DNA from: Paraperibacillus marinus
GTDB lineage: Bacteria > Bacillota > Bacilli > Bacillales > DSM-1321
Reading direction: 5' to 3'
DNA length: 64,000 nt
Assembly (NCBI RefSeq): GCF_046237605.1
Contig: NZ_CP143542.1
Coordinates: 3,534,001-3,598,000, forward strand
How positions within the stretch are numbered: position 1 is the stretch's first letter; each line of letters begins with the position of its first letter. The notes below the pieces were generated by a model. The model searched no databases. It worked only from the letters and a program-made list of their open reading frames with translations, and was not told where the DNA came from. Below, piece by piece: positions 32,654 through 42,118 of this stretch. The translations under genes were made by a program, and so were the position numbers.

Positions 32654-33711
32654 CAGCGGACCACACCAAAGATATGGTTTACAATGGCCTGTTCCTCCCC
32701 TGCAAGCAAAACAGGCTTGATTTCGTTGTACTCCATTGCAGAAGAAGGATCCTTCAATCCATTGCCTGTCAGAACAGCCGCTATTTTTGCACCCTTTTGG
32801 ATTTCTCCCGTCTTAAGCTGCTTGATAATCCCTGCTATAGATGCACAGGAAGCAGGCTCTGCAAAAATACCTTCTTTTTGGGCCAGCAGCCTGTAAGCCT
32901 CCAGAATTTCAAGATCGGAAACTTCATCTATCCTGCCTCCAGAGTCCGCGGCAGCTTCCATAGCCAGGTCCCAGCTTGCAGGATTGCCGATCCGGATGGC
33001 AGTTGCAATCGTCTCTGGATTTTCAAACACCCGGTTATGCACAAGTGCAGCAGCTCCCTCGGCTTCAAATCCCCTCATTTCCGGCCTGCCGGTTCCCTTC
33101 CGTTCCTGATACTCCTTGAATCCCTTCCAATAAGCAGAAATATTGCCTGCATTTCCGACCGGGATGGCGAGGATGTCGGGTGCGGCACCCAGAGCATCAC
33201 ATATTTCAAAGGCTGCGGTCTTCTGGCCTTCCAGCCTGTATGGATTGACTGAATTAACCAGGGAAACTGGATGGGACTCACTGATATTCCGGACAAGCGT
33301 GAGTGCCTGGTCAAAGTTCCCTTCGATGGCCACAATCTCAGCTCCGTACATGATGGCCTGCGCCAGCTTGCCGAGCGCAATTTTGCCATCAGGGATTACC
33401 ACAATACATCTGATCCCGGCCCTTGCCGCATAAGCTGCGGCCGCAGCCGAAGTATTGCCGGTCGAAGCGCAGATGATCGCATCACTTCCTGACTCGATTG
33501 CTTTTGCAACAGCCACCACCATTCCCCTGTCCTTGAATGACCCTGTAGGATTGGCACCCTCATACTTTACATGAAGCTCTATTCCGAGCTCTTCTGAAAG
33601 TCTGCTGCAATGGATGAGCGGGGTATTTCCCTCATGAAGTGTAAGATCCGGTGTATGGCCGTTTACAGGAAGGAACTCCCGATATTCTTTCAACAACCCT
33701 TTCCAGCTCAT
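32653..33711 (-). CDS. thrC: Threonine synthase
   Basis: A 352-residue PLP enzyme that turns O-phosphohomoserine into threonine. The PLP Lys lies in NPTGSFKDRGMVVAVAKAI near residue 59, and the phosphate-binding loop is IPVGNAGNISAYWKG. It is the shorter, non-SAM-regulated type usual in Bacillus. Its start overlaps the hom stop by four bases (ATGA), and its stop overlaps the thrB start, so the three are translationally coupled. Confidence 0.96.
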   Translation of the reverse strand: MSWKGLLKEYREFLPVNGHTPDLTLHEGNTPLIHCSRLSEELGIELHVKYEGANPTGSFKDRGMVVAVAKAIESGSDAIICASTGNTSAAAAAYAARAGIRCIVVIPDGKIALGKLAQAIMYGAEIVAIEGNFDQALTLVRNISESHPVSLVNSVNPYRLEGQKTAAFEICDALGAAPDILAIPVGNAGNISAYWKGFKEYQERKGTGRPEMRGFEAEGAAALVHNRVFENPETIATAIRIGNPASWDLAMEAAADSGGRIDEVSDLEILEAYRLLAQKEGIFAEPASCASIAGIIKQLKTGEIQKGAKIAAVLTGNGLKDPSSAMEYNEIKPVLLAGEEQAIVNHIFGVVR

Positions 33712-35006
33712 ATGATTCGATCCCCTTCCACTCGATAAGTACTCTTAACATCCCAGACCATGCTGTTGTCCTTCAGGTTTTGGAGGATGTCTTCAATGCC
33801 CTGCTGTGTCGCATTGTGGGTGATCACGACAATTTCAGCCACTTCCTTTTCCCTGATTGGCATCTGAAGTATTTTTTCAAAGCTTACGCCATGTTCAGAA
33901 AAGATGGAGGTGATATTGGCAAATACTCCTACTTCATCCTTTACATGGAGCCTCACAAAGTACTTCGCCTTTATTTCAGCCGGTGATTTCATAGACTTTT
34001 TGAACTGCGGAGATACCGCGCTGTTCCCCGTCACGCCAAGACGCATATTCTTCATCACTTCCACTACATCCGAAACCACTGCTGTAGCGGTTGGAAGACT
34101 GCCTGCCCCGGGGCCGTAAAACATCGTCTCCCCCACTGCCTCTCCGTAAACATAGACGGCATTGTATTCATCGCTCACTGAAGCAAGGGGGTGGGCTTCT
34201 GCAACCAGGGCCGGCTGGACACTCACCTCCACTTTATCTCCGTTTCTTGAGGCAATGCCAATAAGCTTCATGATATAGCCGAGCTTTTTGCTATAGCTTA
34301 TGTCTTCTTCCGTTATGCGGGTGATTCCCTCAACCTTTACATCGGAAAGGTCAATGGGCATGGAAAACCCTAAAGTGGACAGGATGGCCATTTTCCTGGC
34401 TGCATCCAGGCCCTCAACATCTGCTTTTGGGTCTGCTTCTGCAAAACCGAGCTCCTGAGCCTCTTTAAGAACCTCTTCATACGGACTTCCATATCTATTC
34501 ATTTTGGTGAGGATAAAGTTGGTGGTACCATTCACGATTCCCATCATTTTAGTAATCCTGTCAGAAGCCAGGCCTTCTGCCAGACTCCTGAGTATGGGGA
34601 TTCCGCCCGCAACGCTTGCTTCATAGAACAAGTCACAGCGGTTAGCTGTTGCTTCTGTTAATAATTCGCGGCTATGGAGAGCCATTAGATCTTTATTCGC
34701 TGTTACAACATGTTTTTTGTTTTTCAAGGCCCGCAAAAGGTACCCTCTGGTTTCCTCGATGCCCCCCATCACCTCGACCACAACATCTATCTCAGGGTTT
34801 TCAAGAATTTCATCCGGGTTGAGGGTCAGCAGACCCTCATCCACCTGAACATGCCTTTCTTTTTTCAAATCTTTTACCAATACTTTTTTGACCTGTACAG
34901 GGCAGCCAATTTGATGCATAAGCTTATCCTGATGATTTTCAATGATCTTGACTACACCGCTTCCCACGGTTCCAAGCCCCAACAGCCCTATCGAAATAGC
35001 ATCCAT
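33708..35006 (-). CDS. hom: Homoserine dehydrogenase
   Basis: A 432-residue NAD(P)-dependent enzyme reducing aspartate semialdehyde to homoserine. NAD site IGLLGLGTVGSGVVKI, active-site GTTNFILTKM and EAQELGFAEADPKADVEGLDAARK, and a C-terminal ACT domain (about 350-430, YFVRLHVKDEVGVFANITSIF) for allosteric control by threonine. It is the first gene of the threonine operon, transcribed from the promoter at 35061-35089. Confidence 0.96.
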   Translation of the reverse strand: MDAISIGLLGLGTVGSGVVKIIENHQDKLMHQIGCPVQVKKVLVKDLKKERHVQVDEGLLTLNPDEILENPEIDVVVEVMGGIEETRGYLLRALKNKKHVVTANKDLMALHSRELLTEATANRCDLFYEASVAGGIPILRSLAEGLASDRITKMMGIVNGTTNFILTKMNRYGSPYEEVLKEAQELGFAEADPKADVEGLDAARKMAILSTLGFSMPIDLSDVKVEGITRITEEDISYSKKLGYIMKLIGIASRNGDKVEVSVQPALVAEAHPLASVSDEYNAVYVYGEAVGETMFYGPGAGSLPTATAVVSDVVEVMKNMRLGVTGNSAVSPQFKKSMKSPAEIKAKYFVRLHVKDEVGVFANITSIFSEHGVSFEKILQMPIREKEVAEIVVITHNATQQGIEDILQNLKDNSMVWDVKSTYRVEGDRII

Positions 35007-35060
35007 TCCGCTTCCCCCTTTTGTTCTCCCAAAAAGAACAATTGTTTATCCATAAAAGAC

Positions 35061-35089
35061 ATTATAAAGAAAATATGAAGTTATGACAA
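35061..35089 (-). promoter_or_regulatory. hom operon promoter
   Basis: Minus-strand TTGTCA (35089-35084) and perfect TATAAT (35066-35061) with a 17-base spacer, about 55 bases before the hom ATG. Confidence 0.8.
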
Positions 35090-35189
35090 TAGTAAGAACT
35101 CAACTATACAAGTTGAAATCGCTTACCTACAAGTAAATAATAGAAAATTTAAATAAATAAAAAAATTCTTAAAAAAGTATGTGGGTTTT

Positions 35190-35353
35190 TACTCACTGCC
35201 CATTCATGGAAAGGAACTGGACAAGAGCAGGAACAAACACAAGAAGGCGGCGGAGCGGAGTAAGGCGCAGGCGGGAATGCCAGCGAGACAAATGATGTTC
35301 ATACCCAGCTGCAGGAAGCCTTATGATACATGCAGCTCCGTCCCTTTACCACA
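35190..35353 (+). repeat. Dispersed ~160-bp intergenic element, copy B
   Basis: Full-length relative of 5469-5622. It carries GGCGGAGCGGAG, GGGAATGCCAGCGAGA, ATGATGTTCATACCCAGC, TGCAGGAAGCCTTATGATAC and ends CCACAGAAAAA. Near its ends, ATGGAAAGGAAC and the complement of TCCCTTTACCACA look like imperfect inverted repeats, as in a MITE. Confidence 0.75.
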
Positions 35354-35447
35354 GAAAAAGCAGGTCCCCAAGTTCCAGATACCCGGATAGCCGAATGGGG
35401 CTATCAGGGATCAGGTTCTTTTCGACCTGCCTCTTAATCATTTTTTA

Positions 35448-36413
35448 TCATACTGGAGTTGCCGGAGCATCCCCTGTAAGGACAGCTTCAATATTCCGGG
35501 AACATAGCGCCATCATGGTCATCCGGGTTTCGACCGATGAACTGCCGATATGTGGAATGGCTGTGACATTATCAAGCTTCAGCAGCGGATGATCGGCAGA
35601 GATGGGTTCCTGCTCAAAAACATCCAGTCCGGCGGCAGCTATATCTCCGGCCGTCAGGGCTTCATATAACGCATCCTCATCAACAACCGGCCCCCTTGAA
35701 GCATTAACAAAGACTGCTGTCTTTTTCATTTTCTTGAAGCTGTCTGCGTTAAACAGCCCCTTTGTCTCCGGGGTGAGCGGTGTCAGACAGACGATAAAGT
35801 CGGCCCTTTCTATTAACTCGCCGAAGCTTGAGTACCTTGCTCCCAGCTCATGTTCAGCTTTTTCGTTCCTTGTACGGTTATGGTATAGAATGTCCATGTC
35901 AAAGCCTCTTGCCCTCCTGGCGACTGACTGGCCGATTTTACCCATGCCGACTATCCCTATCGTCTTATGATGAACATCGTATCCGGCAAGCAGGAGCGGG
36001 CTCCAGCCCTTCCAGTTCCCTTCTTTTACATATTGTGCAGCTTCATTAATCCTCCTGGCGGCGGCAAGCATGAGCCCGAAAGTTAAGTCAGCTGTCGTAT
36101 CGGTCAATACTTCCGGAGTATTGCAGACTGTTATTCTCATATCCTTTGCCGCTGATAAATCGATATTGTCATAACCGACAGCAAGATTGGCGATAACCTT
36201 CAGATTCTTTCCTGCCTCCATCACTTCACGGTCGATTCTGTCTGACAGCATCGTCAGCAGGGCATCGGCCTTTCCCGCCTCCTCAAGCAGCACATCACGC
36301 GGCGCAGGCTCCGTTTCTGAATCCCACATTGAAACATGGAAGCGGCTGTACAGGTTACGAATGCTTTCTTCAGGAAGTTTCCTTGTAATGTAGATATATG
36401 GCTTTGTTTCCAT
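35448..36413 (-). CDS. D-isomer-specific 2-hydroxyacid dehydrogenase (glyoxylate/hydroxypyruvate reductase type)
   Basis: A 321-residue cytosolic NAD(P)H-dependent reductase. NAD site TIGIVGMGKIGQSVARRARGF (the Gly-rich loop near residue 153), catalytic Arg in NASRGPVVDEDALYEAL, Glu in DVFEQEP, and catalytic His in IPHIGSSSVETR. The family members closest in pattern reduce glyoxylate or hydroxypyruvate. The gene sits alone between hom and yutH. Confidence 0.9.
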   Translation of the reverse strand: METKPYIYITRKLPEESIRNLYSRFHVSMWDSETEPAPRDVLLEEAGKADALLTMLSDRIDREVMEAGKNLKVIANLAVGYDNIDLSAAKDMRITVCNTPEVLTDTTADLTFGLMLAAARRINEAAQYVKEGNWKGWSPLLLAGYDVHHKTIGIVGMGKIGQSVARRARGFDMDILYHNRTRNEKAEHELGARYSSFGELIERADFIVCLTPLTPETKGLFNADSFKKMKKTAVFVNASRGPVVDEDALYEALTAGDIAAAGLDVFEQEPISADHPLLKLDNVTAIPHIGSSSVETRMTMMALCSRNIEAVLTGDAPATPV

Positions 36414-36490
36414 CTCTTACACCCTCTTATATAAAAATGCTTTACGCTTCCATCATAGCATAGCTGTACAGCCGGCATTCCCTTTCATGC

Positions 36491-37492
36491 CTACAGCCAG
36501 TCGAGCCTGGGCAGCTTGAGATACTTTTCCGGGATTCCCGCTGTGTCATAAAAGCTCTGCAGAAATGCCTCATGAAGACTTGTATTTTGAAGCATATGCT
36601 TTAAGGAGTTCTCCAGTTCTTTTTGCTTTCCCTCATCCCGTGTAAGAAAATAATCTTCAATTGTCTCATAATAATGGATAGGAAAGATAAGCCGTGCATA
36701 CAGGAGCCTTGCTGTAAAGCTTGAGAATCTTGAAGAACTCTGATAATCAGCTATAAATTGTCTGATTCCCTGCTGATACGTATGCGGATTATCGAGGTGA
36801 TGCTGCCTTACCCATTCTGCAATATCCCGCGTACCATGGTCAAACACCCAGTCAAAAGGGTTCTTTACCAGATACCTCCCTGTCCAGGTGTCCTTTTGGA
36901 AGCGCTCATGGCAGACTGTGCCATAATCCGCCTCACCCGGGCTGTCATCAATTTCCGTATCAACGAGATATTGGATGGCGTTTTCTCCAATGGACATATA
37001 GTAAGGGAAAGATTCTACAAACAGCTTTTCAAACTCGTTACTGGGATGAGCCTGGAGCTTATCCCTCCATACTGTCTCTAATCCATCAATTCTTCCCTCC
37101 CACATTTCCTTCCACTTGCCGATCCTTGAACACACCTTGACCTCCGAGGGATAGGTGCGCCCCCTGGCATGAAAACGGGCAAGCTTTTTGCCAAGCTTGT
37201 TTTCCCTCGGCTCTTCAAGGGCAGCGTTCATCAGCAATAAGAAAATCTGCTCGCCTGCAGCGGATATGTATGTCTCGTGCTTTGACATTACAAAGGAAGA
37301 AACATATTTATCGCCGCTTTCAATTAAATGCTGCGACATTTGCTGCCTTTCCTTCAGTTCATCCTCTTTGATTTCCTGAAGGGGGATAATGCTGAACAGG
37401 CGGTTCCCAAACCGGAAAGCGGAATATCGTCCCAGCGACTCCTGCCTTTCCATATATATGCCATAATTATCATAAATCGCTTCTTCAAACAT
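36491..37492 (-). CDS. yutH: YutH, spore-coat-associated kinase-fold protein
   Basis: A 333-residue protein matching B. subtilis YutH, a coat-associated member of the CotS/CotI kinase-like family. The middle shows FHARGRTYPSEVKV and the C-terminal part has YGTVCHERFQKDTW and NPFDWVFDHGTRDIAEW, where kinases of this fold have the catalytic and metal loops (HxD replaced by CHERF). It is likely expressed in the mother cell. It is divergent from yutG. Confidence 0.88.
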   Translation of the reverse strand: MFEEAIYDNYGIYMERQESLGRYSAFRFGNRLFSIIPLQEIKEDELKERQQMSQHLIESGDKYVSSFVMSKHETYISAAGEQIFLLLMNAALEEPRENKLGKKLARFHARGRTYPSEVKVCSRIGKWKEMWEGRIDGLETVWRDKLQAHPSNEFEKLFVESFPYYMSIGENAIQYLVDTEIDDSPGEADYGTVCHERFQKDTWTGRYLVKNPFDWVFDHGTRDIAEWVRQHHLDNPHTYQQGIRQFIADYQSSSRFSSFTARLLYARLIFPIHYYETIEDYFLTRDEGKQKELENSLKHMLQNTSLHEAFLQSFYDTAGIPEKYLKLPRLDWL

Positions 37493-37631
37493 GGTATGCC
37501 TCCTCTTGCATTGGACTATACGGCCGGACTATCATCCCTTCCTAACACATATATATGAATCAGGGGTTTAGATATTGATATCTTTCTAACCCGGTGAATC
37601 AGGGGAAAATTGAATGGAGAGGCGGCTTTCT

Positions 37632-38129
37632 ATGACTGAAAAAAAAATGGGAATCACCGAAAGGACGGCACGTAAATGGCTTGAGGAACGAGGCATCACC
37701 ATTAAGGATATCGCCGAACTCGTCATGTACCTGCAGAGCAAGTATCATCCCAATCTGCAAATTGCAGACTGCATGCATAATGTCGACCGGGTCTTAAGCA
37801 AACGAGAAGTACAGAATGCAATATTAACAGGGATACAGCTTGATGTCCTGGCGGAAAAAAAGCTGCTCGACCATCCGCTGCAATCCATCATAGAAAGTGA
37901 TGAGGGACTTTACGGAGTTGATGAAATCCTTGCATTTTCTATAGTTAATGTTTATGGTTCCATCGGATTCACCAATTACGGATTTATAGATAAACAAAAA
38001 CCATTAATACTACGGCAATTGAATGATAAAAGCTCAGGAAAGTGCCACACTTTTCTCGATGATATAGTCGGGGCCATCGCTGCTGCCGCTTCAAGCCGGC
38101 TGGCCCACCGTTCTGCCGGCACGTCCTGA
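37632..38129 (+). CDS. yutG: Phosphatidylglycerophosphatase A family protein
   Basis: About 165 residues, PgpA family (YutG), cytosolic helical bundle: VMYLQSKYHPNLQIADCMHNVDRVL, VQNAILTGIQLDVLAEKK, GLYGVDEILAFSIVNVYGSIG and CHTFLDDIVGAIAAAASSRLAH are its conserved blocks. Function in Bacillus is not settled. Two starts are possible: 37614 (AGGGGA upstream) and 37632 (GGAGAGG upstream); the second fits the B. subtilis N-terminus better. Confidence 0.9.
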   Translation: MTEKKMGITERTARKWLEERGITIKDIAELVMYLQSKYHPNLQIADCMHNVDRVLSKREVQNAILTGIQLDVLAEKKLLDHPLQSIIESDEGLYGVDEILAFSIVNVYGSIGFTNYGFIDKQKPLILRQLNDKSSGKCHTFLDDIVGAIAAAASSRLAHRSAGTS

Positions 38130-38137
38130 CTAAAAAA

Positions 38138-38165
38138 GGGAGAGGCCCATATGCGGCCATCTCCC
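38138..38165. terminator. Bidirectional terminator
   Basis: GGGAGAGGCC stem with a one-base bulge between yutG and the convergent SDR gene. Confidence 0.75.
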
Positions 38166-38173
38166 CTAAAAGA

Positions 38174-39049
38174 TCAATCCTTACTGAGTTCTCCAATTAA
38201 GGCAGGCAGCCATTCATGGAGGTCATCAAATTCAAATCCGGCATTCTTCGCCTTCGAATTATCCATATACCAGGATTCACTTACCCCAAAAGGAGACATC
38301 TGCTCCTCCTTGGTTATAGGCTGTATCAAAGCCTCCTTGCCTGTCGCTTCCTCCAGCAGGTCAAACAGGCTGCTGAGGGATGTCTCACCATCTGAACAGG
38401 CATTCACCGGGCCATCCAGGCCGCTTTTCCCAAGCCAAAGGAGAAAACGGGCTGCCTCGTCCGAATGAATGAACGAGAGCAGGGCTTCTCTGTTCGGCAC
38501 TCCGACCGCCATATCCTTCTTCATATTTTCTATATGGAAATGAAGCCTTTTGGTGTAATCATCCAGCCCGAGGACAATCGGAAACCGCACAGCATTCACC
38601 GGAAAACGGGTCTGCTGATAAAACACAGCCTCCGCCCGCCTTTTCCCTTCGCCATACGTTATACCGTCTTCATCGGCCGGCTCTAATTTATACGAATACG
38701 GATCAAAATCCCCTTCCTTTTTCCGATCCGGCCCAAACTCATATACAGACAATGAGGACGTGAAAATATACTTCTTCACCCTGCCCTCAAAAATGCGGGA
38801 TGCTTCAAGCGCGTCCTTGTCTGTATAACAAATATTGTCATAAATAATATCATAAACGTTTCCTGCCGCAGCCTTTTCCAGCTCCTCCGGGATCGTCCGG
38901 TCTGCCCTGATCCTTTTGACCCTGTTCCCAAAGGAATCTTCGGTGATGCCCCTAGTAACAATCGTGACCTCGCTGCCTTCATCAAGCAGCAGGGATACGA
39001 GCTTCTTCCCGAAAAAGCGTGTGCCGCCCAAAACTAGTACCTTTGTCAT
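38174..39049 (-). CDS. NAD-dependent epimerase/dehydratase family (extended SDR) protein
   Basis: A 291-residue extended short-chain dehydrogenase-like protein. The NAD-binding loop is VLVLGGTRFFGKKLVSLLL; YIFTSSLSVYEFG supplies the Ser, and TYGEGKRRAEAVFY supplies the YxxxK pair (here YGEGK). The C-terminal substrate part is unassigned. The ATG at 39049 is chosen, with AGGAGG five bases upstream. Substrate unknown; similar proteins are annotated as nucleotide-sugar epimerases or RNA-binding SDRs. Confidence 0.85.
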   Translation of the reverse strand: MTKVLVLGGTRFFGKKLVSLLLDEGSEVTIVTRGITEDSFGNRVKRIRADRTIPEELEKAAAGNVYDIIYDNICYTDKDALEASRIFEGRVKKYIFTSSLSVYEFGPDRKKEGDFDPYSYKLEPADEDGITYGEGKRRAEAVFYQQTRFPVNAVRFPIVLGLDDYTKRLHFHIENMKKDMAVGVPNREALLSFIHSDEAARFLLWLGKSGLDGPVNACSDGETSLSSLFDLLEEATGKEALIQPITKEEQMSPFGVSESWYMDNSKAKNAGFEFDDLHEWLPALIGELSKD

Positions 39050-39127
39050 CACTACCTCCTGATAACCATTTTTCTTACTACTATGTCATGGTTGTAAATT
39101 CCCTGTCAATTATCCGGCAAAAAAAAA

Positions 39128-39153
39128 GGGCAGCCGCTGTATAATGGCTGCCC
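39128..39153 (-). terminator. yutF terminator
   Basis: GGGCAGCC/GGCTGCCC stem with a 10-base loop and T run on the minus strand. Confidence 0.8.
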
Positions 39154-39158
39154 GGGCT

Positions 39159-39926
39159 TTAAGCGAACTTCCATAAATCCAGGGTATTCACTGTATAAGT
39201 AGGCTGTACTTCGTAGTTCTTCAGCAGCTCCGGTGTAGTTACACCGGTATGCACAAGAAGGGTATCAATTCCAGAGTTAATCCCAGCCAATATATCTGTA
39301 TCATAATAATCCCCGACCATAATGGTTTCTTCCTTCTTCGTCCCAAGCACCTTCAACGCCTGATCTACTATAATGGACTCCGGCTTTCCGATGAATGTCG
39401 GCTTAATCCCGGTCGATACGGCCACAACCGAAGTCAGCGAGCCGTTCCCTGGCAGAAAGCCCCGTTCAGTAGGAAGGGCAATATCTGCATTTGTAGAAAT
39501 AAAGAAGGCGCCATTTCGGACCGCAAGACATGCTTTTGCCAGTTTTTCATATGTGATGCCTCTGTCGATCCCCATTACAACAAAGTCGGGATGGTCCTCT
39601 TCAAATGTAAACCCCTTTTCTTCAAGCGCATTCCGGATGCCTTCCTCCCCTACCACATAGACGGACGCCCCCGGTTTTTTTTCATGAATGAAATTGGCAG
39701 TCGCCATACTGGTCGTGAAGACCTGATGATCCTTGGCCGGTATGTCAAAATCACGGAGCTTCTGGGCGACCTGCCCGGGTGTCCGCGACGAATTGTTTGT
39801 CACAAATAAATAGGGAATCCCTTTCTTCCTGAGCTGGGAAATAAACTCGCCCGCTTCTTCAATAACTTCTGTACCCCGGTATATGGTTCCATCCAAATCG
39901 ATTAAATAGCCTTTGTACTCCTTCAA
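39159..39926 (-). CDS. yutF: HAD-superfamily phosphatase (NagD-like)
   Basis: A 255-residue HAD-IIA phosphatase. Motif I LIDLDGTIYRG (nucleophile Asp near residue 10), motif II YLFVTNNSS, Lys in TFIGKPESIIVDQAL, and motif III MVGDYYDTDILAG. It corresponds to B. subtilis YutF, which dephosphorylates small phosphometabolites. The initiation codon is TTG at 39926-39924 with GGAGG ten bases upstream; no ATG in frame would keep motif I. Confidence 0.92.
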   Translation of the reverse strand: MKEYKGYLIDLDGTIYRGTEVIEEAGEFISQLRKKGIPYLFVTNNSSRTPGQVAQKLRDFDIPAKDHQVFTTSMATANFIHEKKPGASVYVVGEEGIRNALEEKGFTFEEDHPDFVVMGIDRGITYEKLAKACLAVRNGAFFISTNADIALPTERGFLPGNGSLTSVVAVSTGIKPTFIGKPESIIVDQALKVLGTKKEETIMVGDYYDTDILAGINSGIDTLLVHTGVTTPELLKNYEVQPTYTVNTLDLWKFA

Positions 39927-40120
39927 CTGGGAATGACCTCCTTATATATATAATCCGCTCATCCAAGTTAACATAAACGGTGTCCATAGTGCCAAGAGTT
40001 CGTCCTGATGTTCATATTTCCAGGCGACTGGAGCACTTCAGCCTTAAGCTGGCTTAGAAGTCCCCGCGCCCCCTTTGTATAAACCACCGTGAAGCCATAA
40101 TAGCCTTCCATAAAGAACAA

Positions 40121-40144
40121 GCCTGCTGAACATAGTCTGCAGGC
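40121..40144 (-). terminator. yutE terminator
   Basis: GCCTGC/GCAGGC stem with a 12-base loop, 11 bases past the yutE stop. Confidence 0.6.
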
Positions 40145-40155
40145 TGGGAAGGATT

Positions 40156-40608
40156 TTATTCGTTTTTAAAGGCAGATACTGGACCCAGTTCATTCAGCAG
40201 GTAACCCCTGATGTTCCCGGAAAATGATTTAAATGCCGGCATGGCCTGCTGCATTCCCGACATGAGTTTTTCCTGGGACAGCAGCACATAATCCTGGATG
40301 AGCATCTTGCGGAGCGGAATAGTCACCCTGAATGATTGTGCCATATCGGAAGCCAAAACGGATTCATCCTCCAATATATCAATGATGTCTTCAAAGCTTC
40401 CAGGATCCCTCATAATGAACCCGTCGATCATGGCATTGCCGACATCAAGGACAGAATCAATCATTGTCTGGGATATCCTTTGGGCTGCATAAGCCTTTAT
40501 GGATCCTGCGGCTTCATTTCCACCCCCTGAAACTTCCTCGAACATGTTTATCTGGTTTTCTAAAAAGCGGAGTGTCTGTTCAATTTTTTCACGATCTACA
40601 AAATACAA
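40156..40608 (-). CDS. yutE: DUF86 (HepT-like) protein
   Basis: A 150-residue all-helical DUF86 protein. RISQTMIDSVLDVGNAMIDGFI and IPLRKMLIQDYVLLS occupy the positions of the HEPN-like R-x4-6-H motif, but the RNase His is not obvious (LIQDY in place of L-V-H-x-Y). It matches B. subtilis YutE, including the ending ELGPVSAFKNE. No MNT nucleotidyltransferase partner is adjacent, so it is not an evident toxin-antitoxin module. Confidence 0.88.
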   Translation of the reverse strand: MYFVDREKIEQTLRFLENQINMFEEVSGGGNEAAGSIKAYAAQRISQTMIDSVLDVGNAMIDGFIMRDPGSFEDIIDILEDESVLASDMAQSFRVTIPLRKMLIQDYVLLSQEKLMSGMQQAMPAFKSFSGNIRGYLLNELGPVSAFKNE

Positions 40609-40676
40609 TGTAATTGCTCCTTTCTGTATGTCGCACTTAAGAATGCAGGAACCGCTTACAGTAAATGTTTAAAGCA

Positions 40677-41987
40677 TCACGCATGGGCCATGATTGCCGG
40701 CCTTGCATAGAAATAGCCCTGTGCCAGGTCCACCTTATTCCTCGTCAGTACGCTCGCCTCTTCCTCGGTTTCAATACCTTCGGCAACCACAACAGAGCCC
40801 GCTTCCCTTGCAATCAGCAAAAGGCCTTTCAGCATGGACTCCTTCACTGTACTATGATGGATATCCTGGATAACCGTACGGTCGATCTTGATGATATCCG
40901 GCATGATCTCACTTATGGTATGAAGGCTGGCATAACCCGCCCCCGTATCATCCACAGCTATCCTGAAGCCTAATTCCTTCAATTCCCTGATATTTCCGCG
41001 AAGTCCGGCAATTTCATCAATATTATCTCTTTCCGTCACTTCAATCACGATCCGGACGGGGGAAATTCTTTTATATTTGACCAGAAGCCCCTTCATATCC
41101 TTTATGAAACGCGAGCTGCCAAGGGTAACAGGAGTGAAATTTATAAATACATCAAGAGGGTCATCCCCATAGGAAATATGTTCAAAAGATTTTTCCAGTA
41201 CAATCATTTCCAGGTCATACAGGCGGTTAGTCTGCCTTGCTACCGTAAATAAGGCAAGCGGGCTTTCAAGCATGGTGCCCTTTGGTCCCCTCGTCAGGAT
41301 TTCATGGGCCTTAATCCGCTGGGATGCTACATCTATAATCGGTTGAGAGAGCAGACGTATATCCTTTGTTTCAATGATTCTGCCCATCTGAAACAGCATT
41401 TGATTGAGTTCTGTATGGATTTTTTGTTCCGCCATCGCCCCAGCCTGTCTATGGGCCCGTGCCAGCGCGTCAGATACAGGCGAAGAGTTCTTCTCAACGA
41501 ACATATAGCCAGACTCGAACTGTGCACGAACATCAGGAAAAGACGTTTCAAGGGCAGCCTGTGCCTTTTCGAGCACCAGATTTGCAGCAGCATCTATATC
41601 ATCCAGGATCTGTTTCTGTGAATTCATTTTAAGAATCAAGGTGATTCCATCACTATTATAATCATGGACAGCCAGAATGTCTTGTCTTAAGATATTCATC
41701 TTTATGACCCCAGCAAAGGATGCCTTCAGGAATAATATGTATTGTCCGAACCGCTCCTCTCCCAGCTGCTCGGCAATCTGCCTTAGATTTTTAATATTGA
41801 ACACAATGACACCCACTTCGCTCCCATGCCTGAATGCCCTTTTAGCCGAGGAAACAAGGGTATCCCTCAGGATAAACTGAGGCGGATAAAAGCGCAGGGT
41901 TGAATGGGGAAAAAATATCTTTATCCATTTTCCTATACTCTTCATAAACTGCGTGTGTATTTGAGTCAAAATGCCCATTCCTTTCAC
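40677..41987 (-). CDS. EAL-domain protein with degenerate GGDEF
   Basis: A 436-residue cytosolic protein. Residues ~50-200 look like a GGDEF domain that has lost its signature (DGITLILKM where GGDEF would be). Residues ~210-430 form an EAL domain with most catalytic positions kept: HEILTR for EAL, INFTPVTL (metal Asn), VIEVTERD, AVDDTGAGYASL, IKIDRTVI, VVAEGIET and QGYFYARP. It may degrade c-di-GMP. AAAGGAATG-type upstream signals leave the exact start open (41987 or a few codons later). Confidence 0.88.
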   Translation of the reverse strand: MKGMGILTQIHTQFMKSIGKWIKIFFPHSTLRFYPPQFILRDTLVSSAKRAFRHGSEVGVIVFNIKNLRQIAEQLGEERFGQYILFLKASFAGVIKMNILRQDILAVHDYNSDGITLILKMNSQKQILDDIDAAANLVLEKAQAALETSFPDVRAQFESGYMFVEKNSSPVSDALARAHRQAGAMAEQKIHTELNQMLFQMGRIIETKDIRLLSQPIIDVASQRIKAHEILTRGPKGTMLESPLALFTVARQTNRLYDLEMIVLEKSFEHISYGDDPLDVFINFTPVTLGSSRFIKDMKGLLVKYKRISPVRIVIEVTERDNIDEIAGLRGNIRELKELGFRIAVDDTGAGYASLHTISEIMPDIIKIDRTVIQDIHHSTVKESMLKGLLLIAREAGSVVVAEGIETEEEASVLTRNKVDLAQGYFYARPAIMAHA

Positions 41988-42118
41988 TGTACACAGAAGT
42001 TATATAGTCATTTTATCACAATTCAATCGAAGAAGTATCCATAAGTGGAAAAGCCTGGCGAATTATACACAGCGCGCTTCTGTCTGATAAAATGAAAGGA
42101 AAAAGAGGAGGAATTCCT

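Larger units (their letters stand above)
35007..35447. other. Region between hom and the 2-hydroxyacid dehydrogenase gene
   Basis: It holds the hom promoter (35061-35089) and the dispersed element copy B (35190-35353). I found no T-box: there is no leader of suitable length and no TGGNACC-like core followed by a terminator before hom. The last 90 bases are unassigned. Confidence 0.5.

Noticed and set aside
35007..35190. T-box or threonine riboswitch before hom
   Set aside because: The leader predicted from the strong promoter is only about 50 bases and holds no specifier-loop or antiterminator motif.
40156..40608. HepT/MntA toxin-antitoxin module
   Set aside because: The DUF86 protein lacks an obvious RNase His and no nucleotidyltransferase gene is adjacent.
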